In this document: one piece after another, positions 41,379 through 50,237 of the stretch
Layout of the letters: every line of letters begins with the position of its first letter
How positions within the stretch are numbered: position 1 is the stretch's first letter
Origin: Roseibium sp. MMSF_3412
GTDB taxonomy: Bacteria > Pseudomonadota > Alphaproteobacteria > Rhizobiales > Stappiaceae
NCBI RefSeq assembly: GCF_030733265.1
Contig: NZ_JASHJI010000005.1
Coordinates: 248,001-312,000 of the forward strand
DNA length: 64,000 nucleotides
Direction of reading: 5' to 3'
Translations under genes and position numbers: made by a program
Notes under the pieces: model-generated
Seen by the model: the letters and a program-made list of their open reading frames with translations, nothing else
Told to the model about the DNA's origin: nothing
The model's database searches: none

Positions 41379-42635
41379 ATGGACGCGTTGCCTTTCGACT
41401 ATTCCGACTACAAGCCCAAGGGTGACAAGAAAAATTCGGAATTCTTCGAGGAGTATCTGCCGAAGATCTATGCCCGCCGGGCAAAGACCGGTGTGAACGA
41501 TCTCGTCGGTCGGATGAAAGCGGTCGTCATTCAGGTCGAGACCGGCGACGGCGTTCCGACAATGGCTGAGCTGCATCGGATGACACCGAACCGCTATCAT
41601 TCCAGCTATATCTCCGGCACGCACAAGTTCCATGTCCTGCACAACAGGCCGGAGTTTCCTGCGGTCATTCTGATGGAGCCGCTTTCGGACAGTTACGAGG
41701 ACTACATCAAACGCCTCAACGTGCTCTATCCGCTATCACGTCAGAAGCCCAACACCCGCTATGTCGGGGAGGTGTTTCACTGCGCCGATACCGCAGAACT
41801 TCAAAAAACACTGGAAGCGCAGAGCATCCGTTTCGACTATCCCGGCGACACGGAAAACGATGTCTTCACTTCAAAGGGGATTGTGTTCTCCACGCCGTCG
41901 GATTTTACCGGCAACCGGATCGGCTACTCCAATCACGATTTCAACGACCCGGACAGCCTGGCGCTGGGCGAACGGGTCGAGCTGACCGAGGCCGAAAAGG
42001 CATCGCTGCAGGACGGCATCGCCTTTGCCGAACAGCACGGTCTCAATGAACTGATGCTCGGCTATGATCACATGGCGACGCGCATTCTGGCAGGCGAGCG
42101 CGAGGATGCGATCCTCGAATTCCAGACCATGGTTCCCTATTATTTCTGGGGTGCCTACAACATCTCCGACATGAATTCGTCCACCAATGTAAACCGCTGT
42201 CCGATTGTCAGCGACGACAAGCAGTCACCGGCAAAGGTGTTCACGGCCAACAACACGCCGTCCTTTGTCAATTCATTCGAGAACCTGCCCATGCCGACGG
42301 AAGATTTCGTCCGCAACTACGGGCGAAGAATGCATCACATGGCCGTGGAGATCCTCGACGGAGACCATCCTTCGAACCAGAAGAACGTCGACTATGTTGT
42401 CGGCCTGCTCGGGCAGCAGGGTATCCCGTTCCTTGCCCATGTCGTGGGTGAGTGCAAGGATTCACCCGACCTGAAACAGATCTTTTCCAAGCATTCGAAG
42501 CACACGCTGCTCATCACGGAATACATCGAGCGATGCAAGGCGTTTGACGGCTTTTTCACCAAATCAAACGTCGCCGCCCTCACCGAAGCCGCCGGCAAGG
42601 ACGAGCGCTACCAGCACGGCCACGTGTTCGACTAG
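41379..42635 (+). CDS. VOC-fold / 4-hydroxyphenylpyruvate-dioxygenase-like protein
   Basis: A 418-aa protein. The C-terminal half reads like the second VOC domain of HPPD: RMHHMAVEIL (metal-ligand-type His pair), then QQGIPFLAHVVGECKDSPDLKQ and an ending FFTKSNVAALTEAAGKDE similar to HPPD tails. The N-terminal half has MTPNRYHSSYISGTHKFHVL and is less clear. Metal-ligand His and Glu positions cannot be aligned with certainty. The start at 41379 (MDALPFDYSDY) is preferred over in-frame ATGs at 41331 and 41238. No tyrosine-catabolic gene is nearby, so the function is open. Confidence 0.6.
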   Translation: MDALPFDYSDYKPKGDKKNSEFFEEYLPKIYARRAKTGVNDLVGRMKAVVIQVETGDGVPTMAELHRMTPNRYHSSYISGTHKFHVLHNRPEFPAVILMEPLSDSYEDYIKRLNVLYPLSRQKPNTRYVGEVFHCADTAELQKTLEAQSIRFDYPGDTENDVFTSKGIVFSTPSDFTGNRIGYSNHDFNDPDSLALGERVELTEAEKASLQDGIAFAEQHGLNELMLGYDHMATRILAGEREDAILEFQTMVPYYFWGAYNISDMNSSTNVNRCPIVSDDKQSPAKVFTANNTPSFVNSFENLPMPTEDFVRNYGRRMHHMAVEILDGDHPSNQKNVDYVVGLLGQQGIPFLAHVVGECKDSPDLKQIFSKHSKHTLLITEYIERCKAFDGFFTKSNVAALTEAAGKDERYQHGHVFD

Positions 42636-42658
42636 AGCCCGTTTATGTGGGTCGCCAG

Positions 42659-44074
42659 TCAGTTCAGGTCTTTGAGCAGCCTGCCGTGCCTGCGGGTCTG
42701 CTGGATGACCTCGCCGAACGTGGTGTAACCCCGCGACGACAGCATCGGCAGCATCTTGCAGAGTGCTTCGGCCGTCGCCTGCGCGTCTCCGAGCGCCGTG
42801 TGCCTGTGCTCGGGCGCGATCGTGATGTCGAGCCGCGCGCACAAGGCATCCAGCGAATGCGCTTCCGTCTCACCGAAGAGAACGGCGGACAGGAGAACCG
42901 TGTCGAGCATCGGGTGGTCCCAGGAAAGGCCGCAAACTCTGGCATGCCTGTTCAGGAACGCCATATCGAAAGGCGCATTGTGCGCGACCATGACGCAATC
43001 GCGGGCGAAGCCGTGAAACCGCGTCACCGCGCTGCCGGCGTCCGGGGCACCGGCGACCATGTCATCTGTAATCCGATGCACCTTCGTTGAGGCCGGCGGT
43101 ATGGCGCATCCCGGATTGACCAGTTGATCCACGGTCTCGCCGGGCACGATCCGCCCCTTGACGACCCGCACGGCACCGATCTGGACAATTTCATCCTTGT
43201 TGGGCATCAGGCCGGTGGTTTCCGTATCGAAGACAACAAATTGCAGGTCCTGCAACGGTCTGTTTTCCAGTGCGCGTTCGCTTTCCTGCTCATCAAGGTC
43301 GAAATCATAAATCAGCGGGCGCTCTGCCTCGGGGGAGATTTGAGCTTTCGTGCCGTCGATCAGGATCATGTAGCCGGGCACCTTCTTGAGCTTCTTGAGG
43401 CGCAGCTCAAAACTCAGTTTCCCCCGGCTGCCCTTGACCTTGGCCAGAACCTCGGAGCGTCCCTCGGAAAGTTTCTCCTGGGCGGCAAGCAACTCCGTTT
43501 CGTCGAAATAGTCGAAGACCGAAGCGCTCAGGCGCGGAACATGGACCTGACCCAGAACATCGGCTGCCTGCCCGTCATAAAGCATGATCCGGTGGTTCGG
43601 ACTGACGAGAATGATGGCCACCGGTATCTCGGTCAAAAGCATCGACAGATGTGCTTTTTCCGCCATCAGCCGTGCGGTTTCGTTGGCAACGATGTCATTG
43701 GTCTCCGCCGACACCTCGGAGAGTTTTCCCGTCACCGCCTGAACGGCCGGTCCGAGGTCTCCGAGGAAACGCGAGCTGTGCAAATCAACCAGGGCATCAA
43801 CGCCGGCATGTGCGCGGGTTCGGATGGCCACGGCAAGATGATCGACCGGCTTGGCGACATTTTCATCGAACAGCAGCCAGACCTTGGTGGTGACGGCAAG
43901 GATGGCAAAGGCCGAAAGAGACCCGGAAATAAGGAAGGCGGACACCGCTCCGCCGTCGTCCAGCCGGTTGAATGCAAAATAATGCGACAGGACAACGAGC
44001 ACGGAACAGACAGCCGCGGAACCGGAAAAGAGCAGGAAAGTCCGCATTCGCAGACTGAGTGACATAAGCATCAT
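42659..44074 (-). CDS. Membrane-anchored PAS-like DnaQ-family 3'-5' exonuclease
   Basis: A 471-aa protein: two N-terminal transmembrane helices (RTFLLFSGSAAVCSVLVVLS; FLISGSLSAFAILAVTTKVW), a HAMP-like/helical linker, a PAS-like region (~150-230: IPVAIILVSPNHRIMLYDGQAADVLG), and a C-terminal exonuclease with all DEDDh marks (VFDTETTG, HNAPFDMAF, H-T-A-L-G-D-A). It looks like a sensor histidine kinase whose kinase part is replaced by a DnaQ nuclease. It overlaps the membrane-protein gene (ATGA) and is the last gene of the symporter operon, an association I recall from other proteobacteria. Confidence 0.82.
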   Translation of the reverse strand: MMLMSLSLRMRTFLLFSGSAAVCSVLVVLSHYFAFNRLDDGGAVSAFLISGSLSAFAILAVTTKVWLLFDENVAKPVDHLAVAIRTRAHAGVDALVDLHSSRFLGDLGPAVQAVTGKLSEVSAETNDIVANETARLMAEKAHLSMLLTEIPVAIILVSPNHRIMLYDGQAADVLGQVHVPRLSASVFDYFDETELLAAQEKLSEGRSEVLAKVKGSRGKLSFELRLKKLKKVPGYMILIDGTKAQISPEAERPLIYDFDLDEQESERALENRPLQDLQFVVFDTETTGLMPNKDEIVQIGAVRVVKGRIVPGETVDQLVNPGCAIPPASTKVHRITDDMVAGAPDAGSAVTRFHGFARDCVMVAHNAPFDMAFLNRHARVCGLSWDHPMLDTVLLSAVLFGETEAHSLDALCARLDITIAPEHRHTALGDAQATAEALCKMLPMLSSRGYTTFGEVIQQTRRHGRLLKDLN

Positions 44075-44592
44075 TCCACTCCGCAGATTGTTGAAACGAT
44101 CGGGTCGTCGGCGGGAACATCAATCCAGTCGGCTCCGGAGACAGCGCCGCCTTTTTCGAACGCGATGGCATCCGTCAAGGCAGCCCGACGGTTGCCTTTA
44201 CAGTCCGCCAGCACGGTGAGCTTGTTTACCGGTGACCATCTGCCGAAGAAATAGGTCTCTCCGAGACGCTCCTCGGGCCGGTCCGGATGCCTGCGGATGG
44301 TGCCAGTGTCAACGGCAACAAACCGCTCCACGAAGGGCTGGATATAAGTCCATGGCCTGTAGAACGCCCGGTTTTCGATCGTCTGCGCGATCACGATGCC
44401 CTCGGGCATCGCCTCTTTCGTCCGGGAGAACCAGCCGTATTCGTTCGCAATCGTTGTGACGATCATTGCGGCACCGGCGGCAACCGGTGCAAACCAGCGC
44501 GGCAGCCGTCCGCCCAGCAGGCGATTGATCAGCATGACAACGCCTGCAGCCGCGATACCGGCGACGAAAGCTGCGATCAGCTCGACAAACAT
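44071..44592 (-). CDS. Hypothetical membrane-anchored protein of the symporter operon
   Basis: A 173-aa protein with two N-terminal transmembrane segments (LIAAFVAGIAAAGVVMLINRLLGG and FAPVAAGAAMIVTTIANEYGWF), then a soluble domain with TIENRAFYRPWTYIQPFVERFVAVDT. GGAGG lies 7 nt before ATG 44592. Family not recognised; it is conserved in position between the DUF294 and exonuclease genes as far as I recall. Confidence 0.65.
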   Translation of the reverse strand: MFVELIAAFVAGIAAAGVVMLINRLLGGRLPRWFAPVAAGAAMIVTTIANEYGWFSRTKEAMPEGIVIAQTIENRAFYRPWTYIQPFVERFVAVDTGTIRRHPDRPEERLGETYFFGRWSPVNKLTVLADCKGNRRAALTDAIAFEKGGAVSGADWIDVPADDPIVSTICGVE

Positions 44593-44648
44593 TTCTTTCC
44601 TCCCGAACGGGGTCTGCGACACCCCATCCATTCCGCTTCTGCTGTGGT

Positions 44649-46478
44649 TCAGCCCAGCATTCCGCGACCGTGTCCTATTGAGGACTGCATTGTTTTGACC
44701 ACGACAAAGGCATCCCGCAAATGACTTCGCTCAAAGTCCGACAGTGTTGAGGGATGCAGGAAGTTGTCCGGTTTCTGTCCGAGCTTGATGAGGCCGGCCT
44801 GATGCAGCAACCGGGTCTCGGCGATCAGATCATAGGCATCCAGCAGGTCGCTGCCCCCCGATTGGCTGAGCCGCCCGCTCGCGCGCGCCTCCAGCAGCCG
44901 CGCCTTTGTGTTCACCGCTGTTATCTGACCTTGCAGCGCATATATCCGCGCCAGGTCGACGATCGGCACGACCCCGTTCAGTTTGGTATCGAGCGTATCC
45001 TTGTTTTCGCCGGATCGGATCGTCGCCAGTCCTCTTAGCAGGTTGAGCGGGGGATGATGCTTGAGCGAGTTGCTGACCATATGCGCCACGAAGATCGAAT
45101 TCGAAGCCGCAGCCTTGAGCGTTTCTTCCTGAAGGTTTTCAAACAGCCGCTTGTCGCCGCCGATCGGCCGTAGATCGAACATCACGGAACTGAGCATTTG
45201 CGCTTCCGGATCAGGCTTTTTTATCCAGCCCTCGAAATAGCTTTGCCAGACCCGCACAGGCTGACACCAGCGCGGGTTCGTCGCCATCATGTCGCCCGGG
45301 CAGTAGACGTAACCGCACGTGTTCAGACCATCACTGACAAACCGCGCGAGTTCAGAAAAATAGCCGTCCCTGTCTCTGTCGGTGACCGTGTCGTCGAGAA
45401 ACAGGCAGTTGTCCTGATCGCTGACACCGGTCTGCTCCTGCCGCCCCTGGGAACCGCAGGCAAGCCAGAGATAGGGAACGGGCGGTGCCCCGAGCTTTTC
45501 TTCCGCCAGTACCAGAAGGCGGCGTGTTGCTGTATCGGCTATGTCGGTTATCAGCCGCGTGACAACCTCGTGCGGGCTGCCTGCGGCGACCAGTTGCAAC
45601 AGCAGACGCGGGATATGCGCGGTAACCGCAGCCATATCCTGTGCCGTCGCCGCACGGGTGATCTGGCCGACCATATCTGCCGAGCTGATCGCCTGGAAAC
45701 GGGTCAAATCGGTTTGTGTCACCATCCCGACCAGACGATTGCCTTCGACGATTGGAATGTGCCCGATCCGCCGTTCCATCATGAGGTGAAGGATGTCGGT
45801 CCCGATCGCGGTCGGCGGGAGCGCCAACGGGTTCCGGGTCATCAGTTCGGCAACACGGGTCGTACCGGGCAACCCTTCTGCCAGCACCTTTCCAGTGAGA
45901 TCCCGCGTGGTCACGATGCCAAGCAGCGCCTCCCCCGGATCCGTTACGCAAAGGGAGGAAATATGCCTGTCGCGCATCGTACGCGCTGCGTCTTGAACGA
46001 TGGTATCGGCTGAGCATGTGATCGGATTTCGCGCCATAAGCGTTTCCGCAAGTGTCGTCGCAAGATCCCGCCCGCGTGTCCCCGGCTTGCGCGCCCGATC
46101 GAAGAACCGCGCAACGACTTTCTGTTCGTCCATGAGTTTGCGGAAGTCTGCCGGCGGCAGCACCAGGAGGACGGACGCTTCGTCGGCCTGCGCGGAAGTG
46201 GCAGCCGCACCGTCTTTCAAAAGACCGCGTTCGCCAAACGTGTTCCTGTGAACCAGATGACTGACAACGACGCTGTTTTCGTCCCGGATCTTCACACCGC
46301 CTTCGTAAATCACGAAGAGACCCGGAAGTTGGTCGCCGAATTTGTAGATGTGCGTGTCGGGTTCAACGTGGCGAACTTCAAACCGTTCCGCCAGTTTCTC
46401 CTGCACATCGTGTGACAGCGCATCATAGGGATGGAGCGATTTCAGGAACCCCAAAATCTGGCCGACACTTAAGGACAT
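44649..46478 (-). CDS. cNMP-binding / CBS-pair / DUF294 nucleotidyltransferase-like regulator
   Basis: A 609-aa cytosolic protein: cyclic-nucleotide-type domain (residues ~20-130, GGVKIRDENSVVVSHL), two CBS domains (~140-265: MARNPITCSADTIVQDAARTM; MTRNPLALPPTAIGTDILHLM), DUF294 putative nucleotidyltransferase (GSQGRQEQTGVSDQDN, a GlnD-like motif) and a C-terminal helical domain. It is typical next to acetate-type symporters; probably senses nucleotides and modifies a partner protein. Separated from the symporter by 107 bp containing two hairpins. Confidence 0.83.
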   Translation of the reverse strand: MSLSVGQILGFLKSLHPYDALSHDVQEKLAERFEVRHVEPDTHIYKFGDQLPGLFVIYEGGVKIRDENSVVVSHLVHRNTFGERGLLKDGAAATSAQADEASVLLVLPPADFRKLMDEQKVVARFFDRARKPGTRGRDLATTLAETLMARNPITCSADTIVQDAARTMRDRHISSLCVTDPGEALLGIVTTRDLTGKVLAEGLPGTTRVAELMTRNPLALPPTAIGTDILHLMMERRIGHIPIVEGNRLVGMVTQTDLTRFQAISSADMVGQITRAATAQDMAAVTAHIPRLLLQLVAAGSPHEVVTRLITDIADTATRRLLVLAEEKLGAPPVPYLWLACGSQGRQEQTGVSDQDNCLFLDDTVTDRDRDGYFSELARFVSDGLNTCGYVYCPGDMMATNPRWCQPVRVWQSYFEGWIKKPDPEAQMLSSVMFDLRPIGGDKRLFENLQEETLKAAASNSIFVAHMVSNSLKHHPPLNLLRGLATIRSGENKDTLDTKLNGVVPIVDLARIYALQGQITAVNTKARLLEARASGRLSQSGGSDLLDAYDLIAETRLLHQAGLIKLGQKPDNFLHPSTLSDFERSHLRDAFVVVKTMQSSIGHGRGMLG

Positions 46479-46507
46479 TCAAAACGCCTCGTCCTGAAAA
46501 GGGTGTC

Positions 46508-46570
46508 CTGCCCGGCGTAAACCGGGCAGAACGGGATCATATTCCGCGAGGTGGCTGGAAACCAGCCACC
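46508..46570. other. Two tandem hairpins between symporter and DUF294 genes
   Basis: CTGCCCGG/CCGGGCAG (46508-46529) and GGTGGCTGG/CCAGCCACC (46550-46570) are perfect stems of 8 and 9 bp with short loops. On the minus strand they follow the symporter stop. No T-run, so they are more likely mRNA-stabilising or attenuating than terminators. Confidence 0.5.
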
Positions 46571-46585
46571 CGCCACAGCGTTGTC

Positions 46586-48373
46586 TCAGTGATCCTGCGC
46601 GACGCCTGCACCTCTTGGGATACGCACGCTTTCGACCAGTTCCTTGATCGCCTGCGGCGTCTCCTTGGTCATGCCGGAGACGACATAGGCGACCGCAAAG
46701 TTGACCGCAGCACCGATGGCTCCGAAGGAGGTCGACTTGATCGGCCCGAGCAAAGGATCCGCATCCGTGAAGGTGTTGGTACCCGGGATGAAGAACCAGC
46801 CCTTGTGCAAGAAGATGTAGACCAGTGTCACGATCAGGCCCGCCAGCATGCCGGCAACCGCACCGGTGTTGTTGATACGGGTCGAGAAGATCCCCATCAT
46901 CAGTGCCGGGAAGATCGATGCCGCCGCCAGTCCGAAGGCCAGCGCCACGGTTTGCGCGGCAAAGCCTGGCGGGTTCAGCCCCAGATAGGTTGCCACCACG
47001 ATGGCGACCGCCATGGCAATTCGCGCCGACAGGAGTTCGCCTTTTTCCGAAATCCGTGGATTGAACGCACCCTTGATCAGGTCATGACTGACCGCCGAGG
47101 ATATTGCCAGCAACAATCCGGCAGCCGTCGACAGCGCAGCGGCGAGACCACCTGCTGCAACCAGCCCGATCACCCAGCTCGGCAGATTGGCAATCTCCGG
47201 ATTTGCAAGCACGAGAATGTCGCGATTGAACTTTGTCAGTTCGTTGCCCACCCAGCCCTTTTCGGCGGCAAGGGTCTGCATCTCGGCATTCTTGTCATTG
47301 TAGTACTGGATCTTGCCGTCGCCGTTCTTGTCTTCCCAGTCGAGAAGGCCCGTCTTCTGCCAGGTGTCCATCCAGTCGTATTTCGGATCTTCGGCGATCG
47401 TCTCGACAGCGACTGCACCGCCATTGATGCCGCCATTCGGCCACATCATCTCGGTGATGTTGAGGCGCGCCATGGCACCGACGGCCGGAGCGGTCAGGTA
47501 AAGCAGGGCGATGAAGACCAGCGTCCAGCCCGCGGACCAGCGCGCGTCGGAAACCTTCGGCACGGTAAAGAACCGCATGATCACGTGCGGCAGCCCAGCC
47601 GTACCGATCATCAGTGACAGCGTGAACAGCACCATGTTCAGCGTGTTGGAATGGTGAGCTGTATAGGAATTGAATCCGAGTTCGGTCACCACCTGGTCCA
47701 GCTTCGTCAGCAGCGGAACGCCGCTGGCGACGTCATTTCCGAACAGTCCGAGACCCGGAATCGGGTTACCGGTGAGCTGAAGGGAGATGAAGATCGCCGG
47801 AATGGTATAGGCCGTGATCAGAACCACATACTGCGCCACCTGCGTGTAGGTCACGCCCTTCATGCCACCGAAAACGGCATAGGCGAAAACGACACAGGCA
47901 CCGATCAGGAGGCCGGTCGTGTTGTCCACTTCCAGGAAGCGGCCGAAGGCAACGCCGACGCCCGTCATCTGTCCGATGACGTATGTGGTCGAGGCAACGA
48001 TCAGGCAGACAACCGCCACGATCCGTGCGGTCTGGCTGTAGAACCGGTCTCCGATGAATTCGGAAACCGTGAATTTGCCGAATTTGCGCAGGTAAGGCGC
48101 GAGCAGAAGGGCAAGCAGCACGTAGCCGCCGGTCCAGCCCATGAGGAAGGAACTGTTGTCATAACCGGTAAACGCGATCAGGCCGGCCATGGAGATGAAC
48201 GACGCCGCGGACATCCAGTCCGCTGCCGTCGCCATGCCGTTGGTCACCGGATGCACGCCGCGTCCGGCTGCATAGAATTCGGAGGTCGAGCCCGCGCGGG
48301 CCCAGATCGCGATGCCGATGTAGAGCGCGAAGGAACCTCCCACGAACAGCAGGTTGATAGTAAACTGATCCAT
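46586..48373 (-). CDS. Sodium/solute symporter, acetate-permease type
   Basis: A 595-aa SSS-family transporter with about 13 membrane segments: GGSFALYIGIAIWARAGSTSEFYAAGRG, NGMATAADWMSAASFISMAG, FTVSEFIGDRFYSQTAR and VFGGMKGVTYTQVAQY are the ActP/VC_2705-type motifs. An insertion of ~90 residues (DPKYDWMDTWQKTGLLDWEDKNGDGKIQYY) includes an EF-hand-like D-x-N-x-D-G stretch. It likely imports acetate or a related short carboxylate with Na+. It is preceded by its small subunit. Confidence 0.87.
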   Translation of the reverse strand: MDQFTINLLFVGGSFALYIGIAIWARAGSTSEFYAAGRGVHPVTNGMATAADWMSAASFISMAGLIAFTGYDNSSFLMGWTGGYVLLALLLAPYLRKFGKFTVSEFIGDRFYSQTARIVAVVCLIVASTTYVIGQMTGVGVAFGRFLEVDNTTGLLIGACVVFAYAVFGGMKGVTYTQVAQYVVLITAYTIPAIFISLQLTGNPIPGLGLFGNDVASGVPLLTKLDQVVTELGFNSYTAHHSNTLNMVLFTLSLMIGTAGLPHVIMRFFTVPKVSDARWSAGWTLVFIALLYLTAPAVGAMARLNITEMMWPNGGINGGAVAVETIAEDPKYDWMDTWQKTGLLDWEDKNGDGKIQYYNDKNAEMQTLAAEKGWVGNELTKFNRDILVLANPEIANLPSWVIGLVAAGGLAAALSTAAGLLLAISSAVSHDLIKGAFNPRISEKGELLSARIAMAVAIVVATYLGLNPPGFAAQTVALAFGLAAASIFPALMMGIFSTRINNTGAVAGMLAGLIVTLVYIFLHKGWFFIPGTNTFTDADPLLGPIKSTSFGAIGAAVNFAVAYVVSGMTKETPQAIKELVESVRIPRGAGVAQDH

Positions 48374-48384
48374 CTGTCAGGCCC

Positions 48385-48645
48385 CTATTCTTCGTCCACA
48401 CCGTGCTCGCGGTCGACCCTGTTCATCCAGAATGCGTAAAAGAAGATGATCGCGAGAAAGACAAGAATTGAACCTTGTTGCGCGAACCAGAAACCGAGAT
48501 CCGTTCCGCCCACGGGTATCCCGCTCAAGAGGGGGCGCAGCAGAATGCCGAACCCGAAAGAAACCAGCGCCCATATAACGAGGCTGATCGATATGATCCG
48601 CATGTTCGCGGACCAGTATCCGTTGTTGGATGAGTTTTCGGACAT
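48385..48645 (-). CDS. DUF4212 small symporter subunit
   Basis: An 86-aa protein with two transmembrane segments (ISISLVIWALVSFGFGILLRPLL and SILVFLAIIFFYAFWMNRVD). It matches the DUF4212 family, which is encoded with acetate/solute symporters. The ATG at 48645 has GGAGGAG upstream. It sits 11 bp before the symporter and leads the operon. Confidence 0.82.
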   Translation of the reverse strand: MSENSSNNGYWSANMRIISISLVIWALVSFGFGILLRPLLSGIPVGGTDLGFWFAQQGSILVFLAIIFFYAFWMNRVDREHGVDEE

Positions 48646-49508
48646 GGTGTCTCCTCCACTTCGTCCTGCTGTATGCAAGCACCGTTGATGCGCGCGGCTG
48701 CTTGCGTCTCCTTCGACTATGTCTGGCCCCGACAGAGATTTCCGCATCGCACAAAAGACGAAGACGAGACCTTGAAGTGAGGCTGGGAAATTCTTGATCC
48801 GTTTGGAGCGGGAATTGACCGTCGGTCACACGAACCGGACACGCACAGATTGCCCACAAGACAAACCAGACAATTTACTCGAAAGTTGCTTCGAAAATTT
48901 GCAAAACCTGCCTCACTAGGCTTCACATCCGAAAAACAACTTTGATGAGCAAGACTGAATTGATCAGAATTGAGATCGGGACACTAGCAGTGGCTTTTGC
49001 GTTTACAACACTACTTACGAATTACGCTACTTAGGTATAATCATACGTATGAGTACTACTATTCCGATGGATTAATACTTATGTATGATCGTCAAAATCC
49101 GCAGAATTCTCACGTTTCAGACGTATGAACTGGATCACACACGCGGTTCTGAACCGAGCCACGCCCGGTCAATGGCCGATCGGCAATACAAATTAGGCAT
49201 GCGCATTCAACCAATTGATAATGCACTGCAACATATCTTCGCATCGGACGAGCGATCGTGGCTTGCAGGCGTGAAATCTGAGACCGTGATGTTGACACTG
49301 GTGCGCCCCCTTATGCTCGAACCAAATGCGTTCTTGCAAGAAATGCACAAACGGATTCGGCAAAGCTGTTGCGTGCGGGCACACAGTTTTTTGATCACAC
49401 CGGCGGTCGACTGCGCTAACAAACCTGAATAACTGAAACGAGGCGACACAGCATGCGGAAAACAAGCTGCAGGACTTGAAGCCCGTCTTTTGAATTTGAG
49501 TTTGTTTC
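48646..49508. other. Intergenic region of uncertain content
   Basis: About 860 bp. It is AT-rich between 48960 and 49090. Open frames on both strands (for instance 49085-49432 on plus) lack a ribosome site and family likeness, so I leave them out. It must contain the symporter promoter near 48660-48900 and possibly decayed sequence. Confidence 0.4.
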
Positions 49509-50054
49509 ATGCGTTCATCACTCACGACATTCCTGGTCCTGATCGGCAGCTTTGTCGTTGTGGCAAATCTTTATCCGCTTCTCTTCAGCTCGGACCTGCC
49601 TCCAGGCCGTTTCACCATGCTTGAAACACCACGGGAACTCCCCGAGACGGCTTTTTCAGACGCTGCAGGTAACGCGTTGGACCTGACGGACTTTGCGGGC
49701 GACTACCTGATCGTGAACGTTTGGGCCACCTGGTGTGAGCCGTGCCGCGAAGAAATGCCCGCGCTTGATCAGCTCGCGCGCGATCTGGGCAACCGGAACA
49801 TGCGCGTGATGCCGATCTCCATCGACACGACCGGCGCAGGGAACATCGAAAGCTTCTACCGGCTCCACAAGCTGACGGACCTTCCCGTCTACATGGACCC
49901 GTCCCAGAACTCCATGCGCAGCTTCAATGTCTTCGGCATTCCAACAACGGTGCTGATCGACCCGGAAGGCCGTGAAATCGGACGCATGGTCGGACCGGCC
50001 AAGTGGGACAGCCCCGAGACGATGGACCAGCTGTCCTCGATTTTGGGATCCTAG
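49509..50054 (+). CDS. TlpA-like thioredoxin-family protein
   Basis: A 181-aa protein with an N-terminal membrane anchor/signal (SLTTFLVLIGSFVVVANLYPLL) and a thioredoxin fold: DYLIVNVWATWCEPCREEMP with redox WCEPC, FGIPTTVLIDPEGREIGRMVG (cis-Pro). TlpA/ResA-type proteins reduce cytochrome c or metal-site cysteines in the periplasm. It could serve cytochrome biogenesis; no Ccm gene is adjacent. Confidence 0.87.
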   Translation: MRSSLTTFLVLIGSFVVVANLYPLLFSSDLPPGRFTMLETPRELPETAFSDAAGNALDLTDFAGDYLIVNVWATWCEPCREEMPALDQLARDLGNRNMRVMPISIDTTGAGNIESFYRLHKLTDLPVYMDPSQNSMRSFNVFGIPTTVLIDPEGREIGRMVGPAKWDSPETMDQLSSILGS

Positions 50055-50237
50055 GTGATGGACCATGGCCAGCGTATTTTGGAAAAAACCCGTTTTGATT
50101 GCAATAAGGTTGCAGAATGGAGTGGCACTCCGCCCCCCAACGCAACTCGCATTGACCGATGCTGGAGAACATTGTAAACGTGAGGTTAATTCAAAAAGAA
50201 AGATTGTGTTTAGACATAGCGATAAGAGGGAAAACCC

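Noticed and set aside
44754..47617. Plus-strand frames of 270-400 codons opposite the symporter operon
   Set aside because: Mirror of DUF294 and symporter coding; His/Arg-rich and lacking any motif.
49085..49432. Open frames in the gap before the TlpA-like gene
   Set aside because: No ribosome site and no recognisable domain on either strand; composition suggests decayed or non-coding DNA.
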